Positions 38,301 through 46,836 of a DNA stretch of 64,000 nucleotides are shown in pieces. Source of the stretch: Bacillus sp. SORGH_AS_0510 (GTDB lineage: Bacteria; Bacillota; Bacilli; Bacillales; Cytobacillaceae). The stretch is from NCBI RefSeq assembly GCF_030818775.1, contig NZ_JAUTAU010000001.1, positions 3,910,001-3,974,000 on the forward strand, in the 5' to 3' direction. Numbering within the stretch: position 1 is the first letter of the stretch; every line of letters starts with the position of its first letter. Below the pieces are notes generated by a model. It was not told where the DNA came from and ran no database searches. It saw nothing but the letters and a program-made list of their open reading frames with translations. A program made the translations under genes and the position numbers.

Positions 38301-38317
38301 AACTCGAGAATCTTCAT
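35315..38317 (-). CDS. yhaN: SbcC-like ATPase YhaN
   Basis: A 1,000-residue SMC/Rad50-like protein. Walker A is QVFYGENEAGKSTIMAFIHG near the N-terminus. Very long coiled coils fill about 160-860 and include two hydrophobic segments near residues 478-520 (MLFVGIVVGLCLYGLL, FLLIIGLIGSILFTF), unusual for SbcC and typical of YhaN. The C-terminal ATPase half ends with PIIIDDSFVNFD (Walker B). It probably pairs with YhaO, 18 bases upstream, in DNA end processing. ATG 38317 has AAGGAG upstream. Confidence 0.92.
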   Translation of the reverse strand: MKILELHIYGYGQLENVVIKDLADFQVFYGENEAGKSTIMAFIHGILFGFPTKQQNDLRYEPKHSSKYGGKIRIYHEEFGYAIIERVKGKATGDVKVVLDNGTMGEEDLLKLLVANFDKSLFQAVFSFNIHGLQNIHQMKGEEIGKFLFSAGTLGTERLAQAESLLQKEMDQRFKPSGKKPIVNEKLQAINEVNVELKKAASKNKEYESLLGKKEMLLKEMEEINIRLKELGENIEQLNEWKRIEPFVREEKWLEKEVIDIGEISFPARGMDRLEKLTELIHPYNAEINSLTERIANIKKELSGIQPDRALLENESMLLTILDQVPLFEQMTLEKQQYELKIAECDEKLSVIKEKLHIPLEEADVFAINTNIYMKNQVEIASRKRQRLLEVKEELEDRYQEETRLLQEIEKEVRLAESHILSKQEREQLEKQVSGGNDKKSLEIELKVLRDKIEFYQLAQDRDKKEWADSRKLKRIQLMLFVGIVVGLCLYGLLTKQWFLLIIGLIGSILFTFFMRKGTKLSNEMELNQTLAELREQEKQLIQQIQSAKNMDLTKLEEELKRDSNQREELQVLQIKLKQQQTQYEKVIAKFEEWELEFVQNKEKLIALSKELKIPEYIAIPFLYESFEYIEQYKTNSREKNQFQSRVEQINHQQTQMYQAINRFADLFLSEKGSSIQETAYRLRSRLKEEHEKQIKCQEREKKLTELEADIEQKENEVEHLKAEYNKLLMDAGVENEKDFYELGKKAERHSKLLERREALKSQLAYSILPNKVWEELLHIHNCDERLAEYSDEAIGIQTKMKKMQEEFAAIKYEIQILEEGGIYSTILHNYKQKKFELDEAAKEWAVYSIAQEILSNTVEKYKRIHVPRMISKAEEYLTFLTEGSYQKIHLQKSGTGFLVERIDRTVFEANELSQATTEQLYVSIRLALATTLYEKYRFPIIIDDSFVNFDAKRTQKVIELLQKFKNNQVLFFTCHEHLLTHFPKESILNITKGAVQIIS

Positions 38318-38335
38318 TGCATCTACTCCTTACTT

Positions 38336-39556
38336 CTAAGATTTACTAAGTAATTCAATTAGTAGTGTCTCTGCACGCTCAATTAGCTTTTGATATTCGA
38401 CCTCGGACAAATGTGATATATACCTTCTACCCAATTGGTGCTCGTATAATGGGGCTAAAGCCAGGTCCAAATCACCATATTCTTCTATTGTTTCAAAAAG
38501 CTCTGCATAAAAAGTAGCTTCCTTTTTTAATTGCTCCTTATCAAATAGCATTGTATCTTTCAACTGTAAGTCAACAATCCAAACAAATGCTTCTTCATCC
38601 TTTTCATCTTCTAACAAGAGTTCTAAGAGTTCACCATCTAAGTTTCTTTTTTCCCGCTCATCATTTAATTGAATATTTTTTAAGGATAGAGATAATAATG
38701 TTCCCTGTTTATCTTTTCGGACACGGTTAATTGCAGTCTGACATAGTTGAAGGACGTCGTAAAAGCTAGTCGCAGATGAAACATCCACTTCTGCCTCCTC
38801 CCATACAATATCTGATGTTTCATTGAAGTTCATTTTTGCCTCAGTATCAAAAAGCTCAACATGATAATAGCCTTTTGGTCCCTGTTCCTTCTTATTTCTT
38901 CCTTGTATATTTCCTGGATAAATAATGGGAGGATCCTCTGACAAAATAGCCCTTTTATGAATATGGCCTAACGCCCAATAATCAAAGTCTTTTTCTAATA
39001 AATCCTTAACAGAGAACGGGGCATAATTATCATGCTCTGAACCCGAACTTTCATTTCCATGAAGAATACCAATATGGTAACCAATATTATTAATCTTCGT
39101 ATACTCATCTATTCTTCTAGCAAAGACATGCCTAGTCGGATAGCTAAATCCGTAAAGATGGACGATTTCTCCACTCTCCGTTTGCAGCACCTTAGTTTCT
39201 GTTTCACTAGCAAATACATGGACATTTGCAGGCATGTTTAGCTTTACCCATGTACCGTTTAAGTGGTCATGGTTGCCGTGGACCACATAAACAGGAATTC
39301 CCCTCTCTTCTAGCTTTAGCATTTCAGTGCGAAATCGCGCCTGGGCCCGTAAACTTCGATCCTCTCCATCAAATAAATCTCCCGCTAGAATAACAAAGTC
39401 TACCTGCTTTTGAATGGCGTCATTCGTTATTTTCTTTAGCGCTGAAAAAGTACTTTCTTTCACCCTCGAAAAAATAGTTTCTGGCAAATACTTTAGTCCG
39501 ACCATAGGGCTGTCTAAATGCAGATCAGCAGCATGTATAAACGATATCTTTTTCAT
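38336..39556 (-). CDS. yhaO: SbcD-like DNA repair metallophosphoesterase YhaO
   Basis: A 406-residue Mre11/SbcD-type nuclease. The metal blocks are in order: SFIHAADLHLDSPMVGL (about 4-20), VILAGDLFDGED (about 55-66), VVHGNHDHL (about 93-101), IGILHGNE and YWALGHIHKRA. It probably supplies nuclease activity to a complex with YhaN. ATG 39556 has AAAGGATT upstream. First gene of yhaO-yhaN-yhaM. Confidence 0.93.
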   Translation of the reverse strand: MKKISFIHAADLHLDSPMVGLKYLPETIFSRVKESTFSALKKITNDAIQKQVDFVILAGDLFDGEDRSLRAQARFRTEMLKLEERGIPVYVVHGNHDHLNGTWVKLNMPANVHVFASETETKVLQTESGEIVHLYGFSYPTRHVFARRIDEYTKINNIGYHIGILHGNESSGSEHDNYAPFSVKDLLEKDFDYWALGHIHKRAILSEDPPIIYPGNIQGRNKKEQGPKGYYHVELFDTEAKMNFNETSDIVWEEAEVDVSSATSFYDVLQLCQTAINRVRKDKQGTLLSLSLKNIQLNDEREKRNLDGELLELLLEDEKDEEAFVWIVDLQLKDTMLFDKEQLKKEATFYAELFETIEEYGDLDLALAPLYEHQLGRRYISHLSEVEYQKLIERAETLLIELLSKS

Positions 39557-39619
39557 AGGATAATCCTTTCAACGTCTTTTCTTTATTGTAACACCTTCAA
39601 AATACGAATGCACGTTCTA

Positions 39620-39654
39620 CCAAAAAAGATCACTACCAATTTGATAGTGATCTT
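39620..39654 (-). terminator. Terminator after yhaP
   Basis: Perfect 10-bp stem AAGATCACTA/TAGTGATCTT (39626-39654) with T6 on the minus strand. Confidence 0.9.
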
Positions 39655-39661
39655 AAACTAG

Positions 39662-40915
39662 CTATTCGTTTTTGGTTATTTGTAGTGCTTTTTTAATATC
39701 TTTATAAGAGTTGGATTTACCATACATGAGGACCCCTCCGCGGTAGACCCTAGCACCAAAAATTGCCAATACAATAATGGTAGCAAGTAGGATTGTAATA
39801 CCTACGAGTGCTTCCCAAAGAGGTATGTTCAGCATCCCAACGCGAAGAAACATGATCATTGGTGTGAAAAATGGAATGTAGGATGTGATTGTAATGAATG
39901 TTGCATCTGGCTTACCCAGACCAAACATGGCAATCATAAATCCTCCAACAACCAGTAACGTCATAGGGGTGATCATTTGTTGAACATCTTCTATACGACT
40001 CACAAGTGACCCTAAAAATGCAGCAAGTGTAGCATAAAGAAAATAACCCAGGATAAAGAAAACTACCGCGTAAATAATGGTATCTAATGGGATATCACCG
40101 AAGCCATAGACACCGAAAAACCCTTCTTTTAATGATTCCATATTCCTTGTAAGAGAATAGTAACCCACTATAAGGAAAACAGCTAATTGTGTTAAACTAA
40201 CTAAGCCAATACCAATTATTTTTGCAAACATCTGCTTAATTGGAGAAACGCTCGAAATTAAAATTTCCATGACCCTTGATGACTTTTCAGTCGCTACCTC
40301 CATTGCAATCATATTCGCATACATGATTACAGAAAAATAAATAATAAATAATAGAACATATACAAGTCCCCGAGCCTGATTTAATTCCTCTTCTGTCTTC
40401 GCATTTTTCTCAAGTGCAAATTTCTCAAAATGAACTGGTTCATATAATTTTTGAAGCTGTTCTGGAGTTAAGTTAATTTGTGAAGCGGCAAGTGTCGTTT
40501 TTACTTGCTGTAAACTAGTTTGCAGGTCAGTGTACAGTGAAGAATCTGCAATACTCATTGCTTTAAAGGTGGCTTCCGGAAGTTTCTCGTCATTTAAACG
40601 TAAGTATAAGACCCCTTTAAAATCGCCATTTTCTACAACTTTTTCTACCTTACTTTCATCGCCTTTATATTGAGTAAGTTGTATATCTTTATTAATAGTT
40701 TGAAGCTGTTGCTTAAACGGCTCGTAAAGCAGCCCAGTTTCATCCAGAACTGCAACTTCATCTTTTCCTCCATTCTTATCAAATATAGCAATAATATTAT
40801 TGATATTTGTCAGTGCCAATACAATCACCACTGTCAAAATGGTCGTCACGATAAAGGATTTGCTTTTCAACTTATTTAAATAAGTATGAAAAAGGATCAC
40901 CCAAAAGTTATTCAT
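39662..40915 (-). CDS. yhaP: ABC-2 type exporter permease YhaP (NatB-like)
   Basis: A 417-residue ABC-2 permease: first membrane segment at about 23-43, a large extracytoplasmic loop (about 45-170), then five C-terminal segments including YVLLFIIYFSVIMYANMIAM and KSSRVMEILISSVSP. Related to the NatB sodium-efflux permease; the true substrate is unknown. ATG 40915 has GGGTG upstream and overlaps yhaQ by 8 bases. Confidence 0.9.
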   Translation of the reverse strand: MNNFWVILFHTYLNKLKSKSFIVTTILTVVIVLALTNINNIIAIFDKNGGKDEVAVLDETGLLYEPFKQQLQTINKDIQLTQYKGDESKVEKVVENGDFKGVLYLRLNDEKLPEATFKAMSIADSSLYTDLQTSLQQVKTTLAASQINLTPEQLQKLYEPVHFEKFALEKNAKTEEELNQARGLVYVLLFIIYFSVIMYANMIAMEVATEKSSRVMEILISSVSPIKQMFAKIIGIGLVSLTQLAVFLIVGYYSLTRNMESLKEGFFGVYGFGDIPLDTIIYAVVFFILGYFLYATLAAFLGSLVSRIEDVQQMITPMTLLVVGGFMIAMFGLGKPDATFITITSYIPFFTPMIMFLRVGMLNIPLWEALVGITILLATIIVLAIFGARVYRGGVLMYGKSNSYKDIKKALQITKNE

Positions 40916-41807
40916 AAGAATCACCCACTTTCTCAATGAAAATATCATTTAAAGAAGGTTCTTCAAGCGTAAATTTTCTAATAAAGCCAAGACTCACAAT
41001 CTCTTTGAGGATTTTTTCAGCAACTTCCTCTCCCGCTATTTGTAAATGGATTCCTTCTGTTGTTCCTTTTGACTTAACGACACCAGGATAGTTTTTTAAG
41101 ATCTCTAACGGAAAATCTGCATGAATGACGAGGTTCTTTTTTCCGAATGCTCTCTTTATTTCTTTTAACGAACCATGAACAACCGGCCTTCCTCTATGTA
41201 AAATACACAAATGCTCACACATTTCTTCTACATGTTCCATTCGATGACTTGAAAAAACGATGGTAGTACCATTTTTCTTTAAAGATAAAACTGCCTCCTT
41301 TAACATTTCGACATTCACAGGATCAAGGCCGCTAAAGGGTTCATCTAATATAAGTAGTTTGGGTTTATGTACAACTGCTGCAATAAATTGGATCTTTTGC
41401 TGGTTACCCTTGGAGAGTTCTTCTACTTTTTTATTCTCATATTCTTTTATTTTAAATTGATCTAGCCAGACCCTTAACTCTGACAGTGCTTCAACCTTAG
41501 CCATTCCCCTTAATCTGGCTAAGTAAACTATTTGATCGCGAACCTTTAGTTTAGGATACAAGCCTCTCTCCTCAGGAAGATAGCCTACTATATGACTGGT
41601 AGAGTAGTCGATTGGTTTTCCGTCCCATGTAATTTTCCCTTCACTGCTATCCAGCAATCCCAAAATCATTCGAAATGTAGTGGTCTTCCCTGCACCATTT
41701 GCTCCTAAAAAACCAAACATCTCCCTTTCAGGAATCGTTAATGACAGGTCATCAACAGCCGTAAATCGTCCGAACCGCTTGGTGACATGCTCTAGTTTAA
41801 GAACCAT
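40908..41807 (-). CDS. yhaQ: ABC transporter ATP-binding protein YhaQ
   Basis: A 299-residue ATPase, partner of YhaP. Walker A is GFLGANGAGKTTTF, the signature is ELSKGNQQKIQF, and Walker B is LLILDEPFSGLDPVN. A DrrA-type C-terminal extension follows (about 215-299). ATG 41807 has GAGGAG upstream; an opening to 41846 lacks a site. Divergent from the small yhzD-like gene. Confidence 0.93.
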   Translation of the reverse strand: MVLKLEHVTKRFGRFTAVDDLSLTIPEREMFGFLGANGAGKTTTFRMILGLLDSSEGKITWDGKPIDYSTSHIVGYLPEERGLYPKLKVRDQIVYLARLRGMAKVEALSELRVWLDQFKIKEYENKKVEELSKGNQQKIQFIAAVVHKPKLLILDEPFSGLDPVNVEMLKEAVLSLKKNGTTIVFSSHRMEHVEEMCEHLCILHRGRPVVHGSLKEIKRAFGKKNLVIHADFPLEILKNYPGVVKSKGTTEGIHLQIAGEEVAEKILKEIVSLGFIRKFTLEEPSLNDIFIEKVGDSYE

Positions 41808-41929
41808 TTCACACACTCCTCTCCGTTTTTTATACGAATCATCCACTTTTTGGTTTCATTTTTCTTTTGCACAATTTAGTAAATTATGCAAAAATAATAG
41901 TAAGAATTTTTAAATAAAGGGTGATTTTG

Positions 41930-42115
41930 ATGAAGACCTATAAATTAACCGCGTTCGAAGCAAATGGTGAGAAGATTTTAGATGAGTCCTTTCAAGCAGA
42001 AAATGATACAGCTGCAAAAGAGCAAGGGGAAAAACTATTATCAGAGAAAAACTTATTAGCGAAAACACACAGATGTACGTCACCAAGTGGCAAGCTCCTA
42101 CTTTTCCACTCATAA
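41930..42115 (+). CDS. YhzD-like small protein
   Basis: A 61-residue soluble protein beginning MKTYKLTAFEANGEKIL and ending in SPSGKLLLFHS, similar in length and pattern to B. subtilis YhzD beside yhaQ and yhaR. Function unknown. ATG 41930 is five bases from GGGTGA; ATT 41921 is not a plausible start. Confidence 0.8.
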   Translation: MKTYKLTAFEANGEKILDESFQAENDTAAKEQGEKLLSEKNLLAKTHRCTSPSGKLLLFHS

Positions 42116-42123
42116 AAAATTGA

Positions 42124-42163
42124 CGAGACTGACTCCTATATTTGGAGTCAGTCTCGATTTTAT
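42124..42163. terminator. Bidirectional terminator between yhzD-like and yhaR
   Basis: Perfect 13-bp stem CGAGACTGACTCC/GGAGTCAGTCTCG (42124-42156) with T-rich flanks on each strand. Confidence 0.92.
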
Positions 42164-42945
42164 TTTCCTATAAAAACAGGTTTTCTTTTTTCAATAAATG
42201 CCTTGATTCCCTCTTGATGGTCAATGGTTTCACGCATTTTTTGCTGACCGTATTTTTCTAATTCCAGAACTTTTAAAAGCTGTGGTCGGTTTTTTTCAGC
42301 TAGTATTTTCTTTGTTTTAACCATGGCCTGTACAGGACGATTTAACCAATCGGAAACCCGAGCTTCTAAAGCTGACTGAAGATCTCCTTCAGCTACTTCT
42401 TGAATTAGTCCCCACCTTAAAGCCTCTTCCGCATTCATCATTTTCCCATCCCAAATGACCTGTTTAGCACGAGTTTCACCTAATCGTTTTTCTAAAAAGA
42501 AATGGGCTCCACCATCAGGTATTAAACCAATTCCAATAAAGTTCATTGCAAGCTTGCTCGTTTGATCTGCAATAATATAGTCTGTTGCTAATGCTAAGCT
42601 AAAACCTAATCCTGCAGCTGCACCTGTAATCGCACTAATTGTCAATTTTGGGATGCTATATAGGGTGATAATTAATTCACTAATGCAATCCATGACCGGA
42701 AAGAAATCGCTCTCATTCATATTAGAAAGCATGGTCTTAATGTCACCGCCTGCCGAAAAGGCTCTCCCTTTCCCTCTTAACACAACAATATCAATATCAT
42801 CCGAATCACTTATCTCTTTCAGTTTACAGACTAACCCCTTAATTACATCTGCATCCATTGAGTTTAAAGATTCAGGCCTGTTCATTTCTAATGTTGCCAC
42901 ACGACCGTTTACCTGTAGACTCACTTTGTCAGTAACAAAATTCAT
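42160..42945 (-). CDS. Enoyl-CoA hydratase/isomerase family protein YhaR-like
   Basis: A 261-residue crotonase-fold protein: VVLRGKGRAFSAGGDIKTML (oxyanion hole), then ITGAAAGLGFSLALATDYI and NFIGIGLIPDGGAHFFLEKR. Probably acts on an enoyl-CoA, though the second active-site loop differs from classic hydratases (PDGGAHFF instead of PGAGGTQR), so isomerase or another crotonase reaction is possible. ATG 42945 follows GGAGGAG by about ten bases; GTG 42954 is too close. It lies downstream of an acyl-CoA synthetase with a terminator between. Confidence 0.87.
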   Translation of the reverse strand: MNFVTDKVSLQVNGRVATLEMNRPESLNSMDADVIKGLVCKLKEISDSDDIDIVVLRGKGRAFSAGGDIKTMLSNMNESDFFPVMDCISELIITLYSIPKLTISAITGAAAGLGFSLALATDYIIADQTSKLAMNFIGIGLIPDGGAHFFLEKRLGETRAKQVIWDGKMMNAEEALRWGLIQEVAEGDLQSALEARVSDWLNRPVQAMVKTKKILAEKNRPQLLKVLELEKYGQQKMRETIDHQEGIKAFIEKRKPVFIGK

Positions 42946-43044
42946 TGTTTGCACACTCCTCCCATATTCTTCATGTCCAATACCATTATATATGGAATGA
43001 ATCGGAATAAAAATAATATTTCTTTATATTTCGAATTTTCTTCA

Positions 43045-43083
43045 CAAAAAGAGACTAACTCTTTTTTACTTTGAGTTAGCCTC
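43045..43083 (-). terminator. Terminator after the acyl-CoA synthetase gene
   Basis: An 11-bp stem with one mismatch (GAGACTAACTC/GAGTTAGCCTC) and TTTTTG on the minus strand, 8 bases past the stop. Confidence 0.85.
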
Positions 43084-43090
43084 AGAATCA

Positions 43091-44710
43091 TTAGATTTCT
43101 CTTAGTACTTCTTTTTGGACCTGTTCTCGTAATGTCATTTTTAGAAATTTACCAACTGAAGTCTTTGGAATTTCAGTAAGGAAAAGAATATCATCTGGGA
43201 TCCACCATTTCGCAAATTGGATCTTCAAAAAGTCAAATAACTCTTCCTTAGCCACTTTATCTTTATAGGAATCCTTTAACACCACACAAGCAATTGGTCG
43301 TTCCTGCCACTGCTCATGTGGTACGGCTACAACTGCTGCTTCAAAAACAGCTTCATGAGCCATCAAGGCATTTTCCAAATCCACTGAGGAAATCCATTCT
43401 CCACCACTCTTAATTAAGTCTTTTGTTCGATCCACAATCTTTACAAAACCTTCTTCATCAATTGTGACGACGTCGCCTGTATGAAGCCAACCGTCACGGA
43501 AGGCTTCTGCCGTTCGTTCATCTTTATAATATTCAGATGCAATCCATGGGCCTCGAATACACAATTCTCCCATTTCCTTCCCATCCCAAGCGACTTCTCC
43601 GTCCTTCCCGACGATCTTGATTTCAAGTCCCGGTACAAGTGTTCCTTGCTTCGCTCTTAACTCTAGCCTTTCTTCTGGATCCAGTTCTTCCTGGTAGCTT
43701 TTTAATGTGGAAATGACAACTAGAGGACTAGTTTCTGTCATTCCATAAGCATGCATAAACGGCACTTTGTGTCTTTGTTCAAATGCTTTAATCATCCCTT
43801 TTGGTGCGGCCGATCCACCGCATAAAATCCCTCTTAAGCTACTCATATCGTAAGAACCTTCATCGAGCTCCTTTAATAGTCCCAGCCAAATGGTTGGAAC
43901 ACCTGCTGTTATTGTCACTCTTTCCTTCTCAATCAGCTCAGCAAGAAGCTTTGGAGTAAAGTAAGGTCCCGGTAATACTAGAGATGTCCCAAACCATACC
44001 GCAGCAAAAGGCATTCCCCATGCGTTTGCATGAAACATAGGAACAACCGGAAGAGCAATATCCTTTTCACTCATGGCAGCACTATCAGCTAGTCCTAGTG
44101 CCATGCTGTGAAGAACTATTCCTCTATGGGAATAAATGACGCCCTTTGGATTCCCGGTTGTAGCAGATGTATAGCACATACCTGCTGAATCATTTTCATC
44201 GATATCATTTGGAAATTGAAATTCAGGATTTGCTTGAGATAACAGTTTTTCATAATGGTAGACTGGAGATAGTGAAGTTTCTGGAAGCTCATCTTCATCC
44301 GTCATAACGATAAAGGCTTTTACATTCTTAATATCTGGAGCACACTTTTCAAGTAATGGCAATATGTCTGAATCTACTAGGAGAACTTTATCTTCTGCAT
44401 GATTAATAATGTAGGAAATATGCTGAGGGGAGAGTCTAATGTTGATGGTGTGGAGAACAGCACCCATACAAGGTATAGCAAAGTAAGCTTCTAGGTGGCG
44501 ATGATGATTCCATGCCATTGTCCCTACCCTATCACCTTTTTGGATTCCTAAATTTTTTAAGCTATCCGCGAGTCGTCTCGTTCTCTCGGCTATTTGCTTG
44601 TAGGTTAGTCGCTGGATCCCGCTGGCTGTTCTTGAAACGACCTGTTTCTTTGGAAAATACTTCTCTGCTCTTTCAATCATTTGCGTCATCGTTAAAGGTG
44701 TTTGCATCAT
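43091..44710 (-). CDS. AMP-dependent acyl-CoA synthetase
   Basis: A 539-residue adenylate-forming enzyme, probably a medium- or long-chain acyl-CoA synthetase. P-loop [18 protein letters not shown] has Ala where TSGTTG is usual. Other blocks: [45 protein letters not shown] and the C-terminal lysine in [12 protein letters not shown] 44710 is eight bases from GGAGGGG. A perfect palindrome at 44746 and the second 52-bp array lie upstream. This resembles the lcfB locus, but no FadR-type box is visible here. Confidence 0.92.
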   Translation of the reverse strand: MMQTPLTMTQMIERAEKYFPKKQVVSRTASGIQRLTYKQIAERTRRLADSLKNLGIQKGDRVGTMAWNHHRHLEAYFAIPCMGAVLHTINIRLSPQHISYIINHAEDKVLLVDSDILPLLEKCAPDIKNVKAFIVMTDEDELPETSLSPVYHYEKLLSQANPEFQFPNDIDENDSAGMCYTSATTGNPKGVIYSHRGIVLHSMALGLADSAAMSEKDIALPVVPMFHANAWGMPFAAVWFGTSLVLPGPYFTPKLLAELIEKERVTITAGVPTIWLGLLKELDEGSYDMSSLRGILCGGSAAPKGMIKAFEQRHKVPFMHAYGMTETSPLVVISTLKSYQEELDPEERLELRAKQGTLVPGLEIKIVGKDGEVAWDGKEMGELCIRGPWIASEYYKDERTAEAFRDGWLHTGDVVTIDEEGFVKIVDRTKDLIKSGGEWISSVDLENALMAHEAVFEAAVVAVPHEQWQERPIACVVLKDSYKDKVAKEELFDFLKIQFAKWWIPDDILFLTEIPKTSVGKFLKMTLREQVQKEVLREI

Positions 44711-44745
44711 AGCTATATCCCCTCCATTAATGAAAGCTTCTTATT

Positions 44746-44765
44746 CATCATAGTATTCTATGATG
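44746..44765. promoter_or_regulatory. 20-bp palindrome upstream of the acyl-CoA synthetase
   Basis: CATCATAG-TATT-CTATGATG is a perfect palindrome with 8-bp arms, 36 bases before the start codon. Symmetry and position fit an operator for a dimeric repressor; it differs from the FadR consensus. Confidence 0.5.
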
Positions 44766-44830
44766 TTCATCCTATGAATTATTCTTCATTCAGATAGCAA
44801 TTTCCTTTATTAAGAACAAGACGTTAACAA

Positions 44831-45125
44831 AAAAGTAGATCTAGACCCTCGCTACTTCTACTTTTTCCTTCTTCTTGCTCAAAAAAGTAGATCTAGACCC
44901 TGGCTACTTCTACTTTTTCCTTCTTCTTGCTCAAAAAAGTAGATCTAGCCCCTGGCTACTTCTACTTTTTACTCCTTCTTGCTCAAAAAAGTAGATCTAG
45001 ACCCTGGCTACTTCTACTTTTTTACCTCTTCTTGCTCAGAAAGTAGATCTAGACCCTGGCTACTTCTACTTTTTTACCTCTTCTTGCTCAGAAAGTAGAT
45101 CTAGACCCTACCTACTTCTACTTTC
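44831..45125. repeat. 52-bp tandem hairpin array B (six copies)
   Basis: Units start at 44831, 44883, 44935, 44987, 45039 and 45091: five full 52-bp units and a partial sixth. Each contains AAAGTAGATCTAGACCCTGG and CTACTTCTACTTT, forming a stem AAAAGTAGA/TCTACTTTT, then a pyrimidine linker ending CTTGCTC. On the minus strand each unit ends in a T5-T6 run, so it is terminator-like. Copies differ at only a few positions. Confidence 0.95.
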
Positions 45126-45133
45126 ATTTTCTG

Positions 45134-45177
45134 CAAAAAAAGGTTCCCTGCCTTAATTAAGCAGGAGAACCTTTTTC
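45134..45177 (-). terminator. Terminator overlapping the hemZ stop
   Basis: Arms AAAGGTTCCCTGC (45139-45151) and GCAGGAGAACCTTT (45161-45174) pair with one bulge; T6 follows on the minus strand. The hemZ stop (45157) is in the loop. Confidence 0.85.
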
Positions 45178-46668
45178 GGAGAATAGCTCTTCTAAAATTT
45201 TTATTTTGTCCTCTGTATACTTTTCAAAGCTATCATTATAGGTTTTAGGATCCTTTGGATTAGCAAAGTGAGTAATCTTTCCTGATACGGGATCCACAAA
45301 TTTACTGGCTGCGCCGCATCCTAGACCGATGATGGTCTGCAGTTCCTCCATGATGATAATATTATAGATACTTTCTTGACTAGGGAGAGAATAGCCAACA
45401 TTCTCTAGATTACCAAGGATGTTCTTCTGTCTATAAAGATAATATGGCACATATCCATGAGTTTTTGTCCAATCTTGAGCAAGTCCCATCATCTTTTCAA
45501 CCTCTTCACGGTCTGCCACCTTATACTTCTCTTTGTTCTTTGTCATTTCCGAGGCACGCTTGAAAGACAACGTATGAACAGTTACGGATTCAGGCATTAA
45601 CTTTTCCGTTTCGTCTAAAGAGTGAATAAATTCAGGAGTCCCTTCCCCAGGCAATCCAATAATTAGGTCCATATTAATATTATTCATACCCATCTCACGA
45701 GCCAAATGATATTTGTCAATCGTTTCTGTTACAGTGTGGTGTCTACCAATCGCTTTTAGTGTCTCTTGGGTATACGACTGTGGATTAATACTAATCCGGT
45801 CAATATTCCATTTCTTTAAGACATCTAATTTTTCAGGGGTAATGGTATCAGGACGGCCTGCTTCAACCGTAATTTCACGAATGCTTTCCACATCTGGAAA
45901 GGACATATACATTTCTTCGTAAAGCATATCCATTTCTTCAGCCGAGATACTTGTTGGTGTACCCCCTCCGTAGTAAACAGTAGTAATATGGATTCCTTTT
46001 TCTTTCAACCATAATCCGACATTTCTCATTTCATAGTGGAGCCCGCCTAAAAAGGAATCGACAGACCCTTGGCGGCCATTAATCGCATAAGCTGGAAAAG
46101 TACAGTAGGCACACTTAGTAGGGCAAAATGGAATACCAATATAAATACTCACTTCATTTTGAAGAGAGTAGAGATCTGGGATTACAGTAAGCTGGCGATC
46201 AACAATTTGCTGCATTAGTTCAATTTTCTCATCAGTAATTAAATAATCTTCCTTTAATTGGTGATGAGCCTCTTTTATTGGAACCCCTTCTTGAACTTTT
46301 TTATGGAGCAGTTTTGTCGGCCTAACGCCCGTTAGAATACCCCATTTTTGAATCATGCCAGTCCAGTCCTGCAAAACAGATAAGTATACATGCGCGACAG
46401 CATTTTTAATTTGTTTAAAATATTCCTTTTCTGTGTTTACTGGTAGCAACTCTTTCTGATATTCAGAAACAAAGAATCCTCCATTACGGTCTTTTAATTC
46501 AGCAGAAACTGAGATCGTCTTCTGAACATCCAATTTGAAATCTATTGTAATATCCGCTTCTTCATTCATTGCTTTTATGATTTCGGATTCTTCAAAAAAC
46601 AAATTAGCAATTAATTGAAGTGGACGATTAAATCTTTCATCCTCTAACCCTATTATAGAAATTCGCAA
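45157..46668 (-). CDS. hemZ: Oxygen-independent coproporphyrinogen III oxidase-like radical SAM protein HemZ
   Basis: A 503-residue radical SAM enzyme. The iron-sulfur motif is PFCPTKCAYCTFPAY (CxxxCxxC) near residue 180, then YYGGGTPTSIS and the HemN-like ISINPQSY and NMDLIIGLPGEGTPEF. HemZ is linked to anaerobic heme synthesis in B. subtilis. The start is TTG 46668 with AGAGGTGA upstream; the frame opens to 46701 but passes through a hairpin and the ribosome site. A GC-rich hairpin followed by T5 lies just upstream and may attenuate expression. Confidence 0.92.
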   Translation of the reverse strand: MRISIIGLEDERFNRPLQLIANLFFEESEIIKAMNEEADITIDFKLDVQKTISVSAELKDRNGGFFVSEYQKELLPVNTEKEYFKQIKNAVAHVYLSVLQDWTGMIQKWGILTGVRPTKLLHKKVQEGVPIKEAHHQLKEDYLITDEKIELMQQIVDRQLTVIPDLYSLQNEVSIYIGIPFCPTKCAYCTFPAYAINGRQGSVDSFLGGLHYEMRNVGLWLKEKGIHITTVYYGGGTPTSISAEEMDMLYEEMYMSFPDVESIREITVEAGRPDTITPEKLDVLKKWNIDRISINPQSYTQETLKAIGRHHTVTETIDKYHLAREMGMNNINMDLIIGLPGEGTPEFIHSLDETEKLMPESVTVHTLSFKRASEMTKNKEKYKVADREEVEKMMGLAQDWTKTHGYVPYYLYRQKNILGNLENVGYSLPSQESIYNIIIMEELQTIIGLGCGAASKFVDPVSGKITHFANPKDPKTYNDSFEKYTEDKIKILEELFSEKGSPA

Positions 46669-46682
46669 AAAATCACCTCTAG

Positions 46683-46712
46683 GAAAAAGCAGGAGCGCCA
46701 TAACGGGCGCTC
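46683..46712 (-). promoter_or_regulatory. Attenuator-like hairpin in the hemZ leader
   Basis: On the minus strand GAGCGCC-CGTTAT-GGCGCTC (7-bp GC-rich stem) is followed by CTGCTTTTTCC and then the hemZ ribosome site. It is either an attenuator or the terminator of an unseen upstream transcript. Confidence 0.5.
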
Positions 46713-46794
46713 TAGCTAATCATTCTTATTCTCCCTTTAGTGTACAAAAACAAGAAAATAAGGTCAATATGGTGGAAATTATTCACTATCTAGC

Positions 46795-46832
46795 AAAAAA
46801 AATATCAAAGGCTAATAGCCAATGATATTTTT
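46795..46832 (-). terminator. Terminator after yhaX
   Basis: Stem AAATATCA/TGATATTT with inner GGCTA/TAGCC pairing and a T8 run on the minus strand. Confidence 0.85.
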
Positions 46833-46836
46833 AGGG

